Source of the DNA: Pagrus major
Lineage: Eukaryota > Chordata > Actinopteri > Spariformes > Sparidae
Assembly: GCF_040436345.1 (NCBI RefSeq)
Contig: NC_133219.1
Location: 21,541,458 to 21,605,457 of the forward strand
Length of the DNA stretch: 64,000 nucleotides
Direction: 5' to 3'
Position 1 is the stretch's first letter; every line of letters begins with the position of its first letter. Shown in pieces: positions 49,705 to 64,000 of this stretch. The notes below the pieces were generated by a model that saw only the letters and a program-made list of their open reading frames with translations, ran no database searches and was not told the origin of the DNA. The position numbers were made by a program, and so were the translations under genes.

Positions 49705-50641
49705 AAAGCCATCAGTACAGGGTTTTATTCTTAAAGTGGTGCATTTTTTGCTGCTACAAAACATGAGACAAACCCTTTAACATCGAATATACAGACGTAA
49801 GGGAGGAATTGTGCGTATAAGAAGTGGTATTACAGTACTTCAGGAGCAACAAAAGTTCAAAAATCATTAAGTAAATTAATATTTCAAGTGGTTAAAAATT
49901 ACCAAACCTTGTTTCCTTTCAAAGACTTCATCTTAGCCTCCATTGCATAGAAAGAGGAATCATTAAAGCTACACTGTGACCAAAAAATCCAGCCTTTAAG
50001 AGCAAGGCAACATACAAGTAACACAGAAAGACAACTTTTGACTCATCACAGACGGATTCCTTCAAAACTTCATCCATTTTTGGTCAGAAACTATTTAAAA
50101 AACAAACATTAAAAGAGACCACAAACAGGCCTCAGTCTTTTCATAAGAGTTATTGACAATAAAATATCACATAGCCTCACCAGCCTTATTCTTTTAACAC
50201 TGTAATACGTGTCAGCTCAGCTTCTCTGCTGTTTAAGCCAATGAGGCAAGCATCTGAAACATTTCCCTAGAAATAAAAAAGGAAAATGTCCGGTGTGAAA
50301 TTTAAGTTTTTGGTCCATTATGTTAAAAATGAAAACTGGAGTGTTTCCGTTTTCTATTGTCGTTATTTAAATCATAAAACATGTTTTAAAAATACCTCAA
50401 GGGTGCTAAAACAAAAAAATTAAAAACTCTGTCTGCACCCGTTCAGCACCAGGTCGAACACTGACAGACTGACAAATGGAAGAGGCTGGAAGACATTTAC
50501 AGCCTCTAATAAGCACCAAGGTTATTGATGTGTTGATCAACCGGTTTTGTGTGCAAGCCTCACTTGAACCCTGGATGGATCCACCCAGCAGCTGACAAAG
50601 AGTCTTTCTGGCACCTTAAGCTCATCGAGGTAAAAAGAATC
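49705..50641 (-). terminator. 3' UTR of the SLC16-family gene
   Basis: AT-rich sequence after the SLC16 stop. A minus-strand AATAAA (tttatt at 49724-49729) would give a 3' UTR of about 0.93 kb. The end is inferred from the signal alone. Confidence 0.5.
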
Positions 50642-53191
50642 TCACTTGAGCTTTCCTTCTTCCCAGTCCTCCTGCCTGATCACCTGACAATCTTCGGCCT
50701 CCGCGGCTTTTCTCTTCTGAACGAGGTGGTCGACCAGGACGACAAACACCGCTGACAGGATGGGGCAGAGGCCCGAGAGGTAGAAGGCGGCGCTGTAGTC
50801 GCTGGTCTCGTCCACCAGCCAGCCTGCACGAGAAAACAGAAGAACACAGTGCGGCAGGGCTGATGAATAAATAAACAGACATATCCATTCCTTCAGGAGA
50901 CTGTAGACCTGCATCAACAAGTCGGTGCCAATCAGTACCGACATACTATATCAGACTGAATGTTACTATTAAATGTGTTGCACCCATTCTGGGGAAATCA
51001 AGGAACTGTTATCTGAAGGAATTATTGTTTATTAATCACAGTACAGGTTATTCCTTTGTCTTGTGCTTCAAGTCATTTTATAAGAACAGAATACAGAGCT
51101 TTGGTTATTTCCATACCCTGAAAACAAACAGATTCTGATAAACAGAAACAGAATCTAATGATGAGAGTGATTAAAAAAAAACTCTTGAGCAACTACTTAA
51201 ATGTCTCATGTCGCAGGGATTCAAATATCCAAATATGGGGAATTGTGAATAAAAAAAACATTGCATATAGAGTAGTTTCCTCTGGTAACCCATAGTAACC
51301 CTGTGTTTAACATAACAACACTATCAACTGTGGGTAATCTGCGAAGCCTGCAGAAATGTGGACTTATGGGGCTCAAAGTGACTGGGAGATGTCTGTCATG
51401 CACTTGATGATTTGACAGTGGGACAGCCCCAGCCCCCCACGGACTTACCCAGAATGCACCTCTCAGTCTGAGTTTGTGAGGGAAACGTCAATGTTTGCGC
51501 CGAATTTCACGACAGCCAATCAAATAGTTGTGTGACAAATGTCAACCTCATGGTGGCACTAAAGGAACCGTCAGGGAGTCATCAGCAAGACTCATCCTCT
51601 GGGGACCACGAAGTTTTACTTTACTTCATTACTGAATATTTACTTTGGCTTAAATGGAGCAGTTGTTGACTGAAATTCCTGTTTTTCCTATAATTAATGC
51701 CAAATTACAAGATTGGGAATTCTTCTGGTATTATAGGCCAATTAAAAAAAATGAAAGTAAAGCATTTTTAAGGGGAAAATATATTTTTTAAAACAGTGAC
51801 ACAGACTGCTCACCTGCAGCAGGTGGACCGATGAAGCCACCGATGCTCCTGAAAAGCATGAACAGCCCCAGTGCGTTGTCGAATCCCTCCAGGGTTACAA
51901 TGTCCACAATGGAGGTGACGTGAATGGACACCACGCAGCCAAACAGGAAACCGTAGAGTGAGGTGAAGACCACGATGACCCAGTAGTTATGGCAGACGGG
52001 CAGCAGCAGGAGCACCACCCCGAGCAGAGTGACCACCATGGCGAGCAGCTGCAGGTTCCTCATCAGCCTCATGTTGGATACCCACCCACAGATCAGCCTC
52101 CCCGCCAGGTCCGATAGCGCTAGAATAGAGAGGATGAACGCTGGCCAGTAGTTATCCATCCCCAGACTGGTGGCGAAGGGCACGAGAAAGAGAGGTGGGA
52201 TGAAAAACCCTGGCGCTGAAAAGATGGCGAACAGGATGTAGAGGAAAAGTTCAGGTTTTCTCATCAGTGAGCACTGGAAGATAACCTTCCTCTTTGGTGG
52301 GAGCGCAGTGGCATCGCCTTCTAGAGAGTCTTTGGTTTCCTGTAGCGGGCTCTGGACCGTCTCCAGGGGTGTCATGAGAGCGCCGCAGACACACAGGTTG
52401 AGCTGAAGGCCTCCGATGATGAGCAAGGCACCCTGCCAGCTGTACACCTCAATCAGCCACTGGAAGAAGGGGCTGAACATGACGGCGAAGACGCACTCTC
52501 CAGAGCTGGCGATGGCGTAGGCGATGGGACGCCACCGTACAAAGTAGTGGCTCACCATGCTGTTGGCAGGGATCCACGAGAGGGAAATGCCCAATCCTGG
52601 AAAAAGGACGATGGAAACCTTTGACAATGTCTGATGGCCAACACATGTCTCATCGGATGATAGATTTATTTGGCATTCATCGGACTAAAACTGACTAAAC
52701 AAAGTGTGTGAGAACAGCAGCAATCCCTCTGAGTTTAGAGAATGTTCTGAGTGTGCTACCTTGCAGGACGCCCATAGTGAGGTAGAGCCAGGGCAGACCG
52801 AGGTCCAGAGATGCCAGAAACATCCCCGAGCCAGTCAGCAGGCCTCCGACTATGATGACCGCTCTCTGAGAAAACTGCACAACCAGCATACTGGCCACTG
52901 GAGCTGAGAAGAAAATGAAAAACACCAGTTAAAAAAAAATTGCTTAAGTTGAAAACGACCAAGAAGTTAAAGCTGAAAACTATCTGTACCTCCGAGGTGA
53001 AACATGGCAATCGTAGTGGAGGAGACCCAGGAAGTGGTGCTGGTCGGGACTCCAAAGTGACACTGGATGTCCAGGAAGAAGTGGCCAAAATTCTTGAAGA
53101 CCCCAGTCGTGAGGCCCATGATGAAAAAGGCTGACATGACCACCACCCAGCCAGACCTCCTGGGAGGAGGTCCAGCTCTCCGGGACTTCAT
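50642..53191 (-). CDS. SLC16 (monocarboxylate transporter) family member, MCT7-like
   Basis: Four coding exons: 53191-52990, 52903-52760, 52596-51814, 50823-50642. They sum to 1311 nt, 436 residues, at the short end for the family. The protein has twelve membrane segments with a loop between TM6 and TM7 (about residues 205-235). SLC16 features include TSWVSS, GLGISLSWIPANSMVSHYF, GECVFAVMFSPFFQWLIE, LNLCVCGALMTPLE, SDLAGRLICGW and GPPAAGWLVDETSDYSAAF. The GEC...AP/SP text and the LFAIFSAPGFFIPPLFLVP segment resemble MCT7 (SLC16A6); other parts look like MCT12 or MCT13, so I give no symbol. The DGGWGW-type motif that opens TM1 in most members is replaced by RRSGWVV. The substrate cannot be read from sequence. 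The first ATG after an in-frame stop is used. Confidence 0.88.
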
Positions 53192-54560
53192 CCTCACCGG
53201 CTGCTCTGCAGGCTGCTCTCCTGCCTGCGCTGAGCGGTTGTCAAGCCATAAACTGATAAGCTCGAGTGTCGGCAGGGCTCATGAAAATGAGCAGGCAAAA
53301 TGCACATACACACATGACCCAACAGCTGTGAGAAAGTGAGTCAAACTAATGAAACACTGCCGCTGGTAACCAGTCTTCTTCTGCTGGCAGTTTACCAAGG
53401 AGCAGTTATTTACACCTTCAATTAATCTGTTGATTATCATCATTGTTTGGCCAATAAAACGTCTTGTTTTGTGCACAACCCAAAAAGTATCCAGCTTACT
53501 GAGAAGTGGAGCAACCAGAAAGTATTGCATTTAAAAAAAAAAGCTGCACTATGCAGTTTTAGGACGAAGGAGAAAGATCTTCAACGAAATTATTTTTTAT
53601 GCTTAAACAAACTCTTCATTTTTATAACTGAATAAACTGAAAAGACAAACTGACCTTAAAGGACAACACAACTTATACTGTTTTACTTTGTTTATATGTG
53701 GCGGACCCTGCCACCTTTCTAGCTTCAAACAGTGTTCTGGGGACCTTATTACCTTATTAATAATGTGCATGTTAAAATTCTGAGTTTGAATTTAGACTTT
53801 CTCTTCTTTAAAGCGATTAATCGGTTATCGAAATAGTTGTCAACTAATCTATTAATCGTCGCAGCTCTACTATCTTAAAAAAGTGATTTTCTGCTTTCTG
53901 AGTTTGGGACAATCAAACAAGCAGTTCAATGATAATTCCTATTTTTAAAAAGGAATATTTTTGATCTTCCATAAGTAAAAAAAAAAAAAAACAAAGAGTA
54001 AAGATTACAATCACCAGCCCAACAAAACAACACCATTAAGAAGAACATTTCCAGTGAGGAGGGGCATTTAAAGAGCATTACTGATGTTTCTGTTCATTCT
54101 CAGTACAATACATTTGAACGTACAATGGCTTCAGAGCAAACTCACCAAGTCTTAACTAGAAAGAAAACTAGAATTAAAATGTAAAGCTCACCTTTTCCCG
54201 CTACCGTCCTGCTCCTGGCGTCCTCAGCATGTCTGCCACAAACTCATCTCTCCTCGCCGCCGGGGCGCTTCTCCTTTTCTACTGCGCTCTTGGTCCGAAA
54301 GTTAAGGTAATGGGAATGACACAACGTAAAGCTAACAGCCGTTACCATGGATGTTACCATGGATGTTAGCGATATACAATCTCGCCTTTCCTTCACCTCT
54401 TTTAATCAAACCTCACAGCCAACAACCCTCGAGACTCGCTCCAACAGCTGTTAACTATCACCATCACCGGTGAGCCCGACGGTCACCGGTCAGACGTCCC
54501 CCCGGCTTCCATCAAGCTGCCGCTGAGCCACAGCGTGCGCAACTTCCGGATTTCAAAATA
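53192..54560 (-). promoter_or_regulatory. 5' region of the SLC16-family gene with a probable non-coding first exon
   Basis: On the minus strand GCGGGAAAAG followed by GTGAGC marks a donor at about 54192, inside CpG-rich sequence (54190-54560). This fits a non-coding first exon spliced to the coding exon near 53200-53260. CCGGAAGT (ETS-like, minus) lies near 54546-54552. The pairing is inferred. The stretch 53415-53869 is repeat. Confidence 0.45.
53415..53869 (+). mobile_element. MITE-like element (GGGCTGCAAC family) split by another insertion
   Basis: The inner part of the family is at 53415-53535 ('attaatctgttgattatcat', 'caacccaaaaagtatccagc'). Its right end, CGATTAATCGG to GTCGCAGCTCT, is at 53812-53869. 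The 275 bp between start 'aagctgcactatgcagtttt' and do not belong to it. The left terminus is lost. Confidence 0.55.
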
Positions 54561-54689
54561 AAGCGTCGGTTTATTGCGTTTGAATTGCACTTCCGTAGAT
54601 ACCAGTGCACTTAAATAAAGCGTCTCACAAGGGAGGACAAGCGATGTCACAATTATGATTTACTGTTGGTCTCCGATATTTGATTTAGT

Positions 54690-55740
54690 TACAAAAAAGT
54701 ACTTATCTCAAAAAAATTTTGTACTTTAAATGAAGAAAATGATCTGTTTTTCCCATTTTCCTGAATGAAAATCAGCCTCCATAAATATTTCTGAAGAATG
54801 CAAAAGTACAATTCTTTAAGTAACATTAGTACATTAAAGTAACATTAAACAAATGACCTCCAGATTGCACTTTGTACTCAAACAAAAGTGCCAGAGTTAC
54901 TTTTAACCACTGGTGCTAGTAACATATAGTGAAGGAAACCCCCCATACCCCCCTTTCACCCATGTTCTCTCTTACTGCAGTTGCATAATGACGTCTATTT
55001 GGTACATATCAGCATCTGGAGGGGTTTAAAATGTTCAAACATTTCCTCCTGCAGTGCTCTCTTGTTTCGACTAACAGCTCAATCTACACACACCTGCAAC
55101 GACATGAAAGGAATCAAATGAAATGACTGATGACAGTTGCCTGGAGTGTGTTTGCACAATTTTGAGGAAACCCAACTTAACTTACTGGTCAACATTCCTG
55201 AAATTAGCAAAGACACCGATATGCTTAAAGACATTTACGCAGGGTGGATGTCAAAACAGCGGTCATGACTCCGAAGCTGGCTAGTTTAATTTGTGTCATC
55301 TGTATGTGTAACTTCTCTTTTGCAGTTTGGACCATAAACATTACTCAGTGTAAACTTTTATCCTATAAAGATCACCAGCTGTAGTTTATATCATTCCCTT
55401 TAATCTGGTTTGCTCTAGAAAGAAAAGCTTTCATGGGGAAAGAGGCACACAATATGTCAACATTGTGGGTAATATGAAATATGTTACATTCAACCTGTCT
55501 GTATGTTTTACACCCTGTTGGCTTTTAAATCTTAATAGGCAAAATGAAACAGTCCAATATGGCGCAGATTTTAATGAGTTTGAGAAACTTGAAGAAAACA
55601 TCTTTCTAGTTCACAAGAAAATACAGAGAATTCAAATTATTTGAGCCCTTCCCTCTCAAATTTGTATTTCAGAACTATTTTGTTCTTGAGCTTCTTGACT
55701 GGTTTTTGTCACAGTATACAATTCATTGTTTTAACTGCAC
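54690..55740. other. Gap between SLC16-family 5' end and jak2 3' end
   Basis: No gene is supported. 54690-54905 has tracts like 'aaaagtacaattctttaagt' that resemble the 'aagtaaaagta' repeat family. The rest shows nothing I recognise. Confidence 0.5.
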
Positions 55741-56593
55741 ATTTATTTACCGTATACTGTGGAAACAATGAGTAGTTTCACAGTGAGAGACAAGAATTCA
55801 CTCAACAGATTTATTGTTGAATTAAACTTCTTTAATTTACACACCACCTCTCACAATGAAAACATAAAACAAGAACGGATTTTAAATCACCTTTGTATGT
55901 ACTTCATTTACACTGACATTTTGCTGGCAGCTCAAATATAGTATTTTACTATATTTTCATTTTATAAAATTATAAAATTTTTCTGGACATATGTACACAA
56001 TGATACTGTAGATATATACACACATACATAGAAAGTCAATTTTTCTTCAGGTGAGGGGGGAAAAGGGGATGGCAAGAGCCAGCCCTGCTAGCTGTATGTA
56101 TGGACACAACACACACAAACAAACACACTGTCTCTCTCTCTCTCTCTCTGACACACAGACACACACTTAGACACACAACTTGTCTGACACAAGCATCACT
56201 AGCTTTAGGCCTGGTAATAGTCTACTCACAGTCTTCAAATGCTCTTCTTTTAAAACTTTATCCAGATGTTTGACCGAACACATCTGCTCTTTTTCAGCAA
56301 CATCACCTTCAACAGTTCCTTGAATCCAAGCCTCCATTTCCATTCTGCTGCTGGCCACTAAGCCGCTCTACTATAGAAATGGGTGTGGAGTGCCTTGCTT
56401 AAAGGCACCTTGGCAGTAGTTTCTGAGCTGGTCCTGGTTTCTAACCACCGCTCTTCCAGTCACAATCTGCTTTGCCAAACGCTGCCACTCAGCAGCAGGA
56501 GGACCTCTTTTTGGCCTTTGTCCACAAACAGTGCGACAATGTTAAGAGCGACTCGGCTGACGATGAGCACGGCACTTGAGGTGATTTCTCTGT
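55740..56593 (-). terminator. jak2: jak2 3' UTR
   Basis: Sequence after the jak2 stop (56594-56596). Minus-strand AATAAA signals lie at about 55744-55749 and 55809-55814. A (TC)n microsatellite at 56130-56149 is inside. The end is inferred. Confidence 0.45.
56130..56149 (+). repeat. (TC)n microsatellite
   Basis: About ten TC units within the probable jak2 3' UTR. Confidence 0.88.

Positions 56594-64000
<7,407 letters not shown>

Noticed and set aside
54229-54306. Plus-strand frame starting MSATNSSLLAAGALLLFYC, ending at a GTAATG donor-like site, resembling a signal peptide exon.
   Set aside because: It lies antisense to a probable non-coding first exon of the SLC16-family gene in CpG-rich sequence. 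No following exon gives a convincing protein; the best acceptor (near 55326) reaches a stop after three codons.

Overview
The window is nuclear DNA from a ray-finned (teleost) fish, probably a percomorph. The genes are intron-containing vertebrate orthologues with compact GT-AG introns. The gaps hold short interspersed repeats of types common in teleosts: a tRNA-derived SINE, several MITE-like families with inverted ends, and (CA)n/(TG)n microsatellites. Gene identities rest on reading the translations against remembered vertebrate families. The exon models were built by hand from splice sites, and every complete model sums to a whole number of codons.

Layout from left to right: mfsd10 (minus, 13 coding exons, 595-5779); a ZNF462-family multi-zinc-finger gene (minus, 10 coding exons, 7595-19414); a shared head-to-head 5' region (about 19.4-21.2 kb); coq2 (plus, 7 coding exons, 21237-26548); mboat4, the ghrelin O-acyltransferase (minus, 3 coding exons, 27928-29871); a repeat-rich gap (30-33 kb); gldc, the glycine cleavage P-protein (plus, 24 coding exons, 33168-47355); an SLC16/MCT-family transporter (minus, 4 coding exons, 50642-53191); and the 3' half of jak2 (minus, 11 exons covering part of the pseudokinase and the whole kinase domain, 56594-62790). 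The 5' part of jak2 lies beyond the right edge.

The genes do not form one pathway. Two encode mitochondrial metabolic proteins (coq2, gldc), two encode MFS-fold membrane transporters (mfsd10, the SLC16 member), one is an ER membrane acyltransferase (mboat4), one a nuclear zinc-finger protein and one a cytoplasmic signalling kinase. gldc and jak2 are also on the same arm in human (9p24), so this end preserves old linkage. The left genes come from different human chromosomes.

I found no clear undescribed system. The points most worth a second look are a tandem duplication of a zinc-finger block and a greatly enlarged acidic linker in the ZNF462-family protein, a GC-AG intron in that gene, a local duplication in its 3' region, an SLC16 member without the family's N-terminal DGGWGW-type motif, a SINE with clear target duplications that carries a second insertion, and two MITE-like families with several copies.
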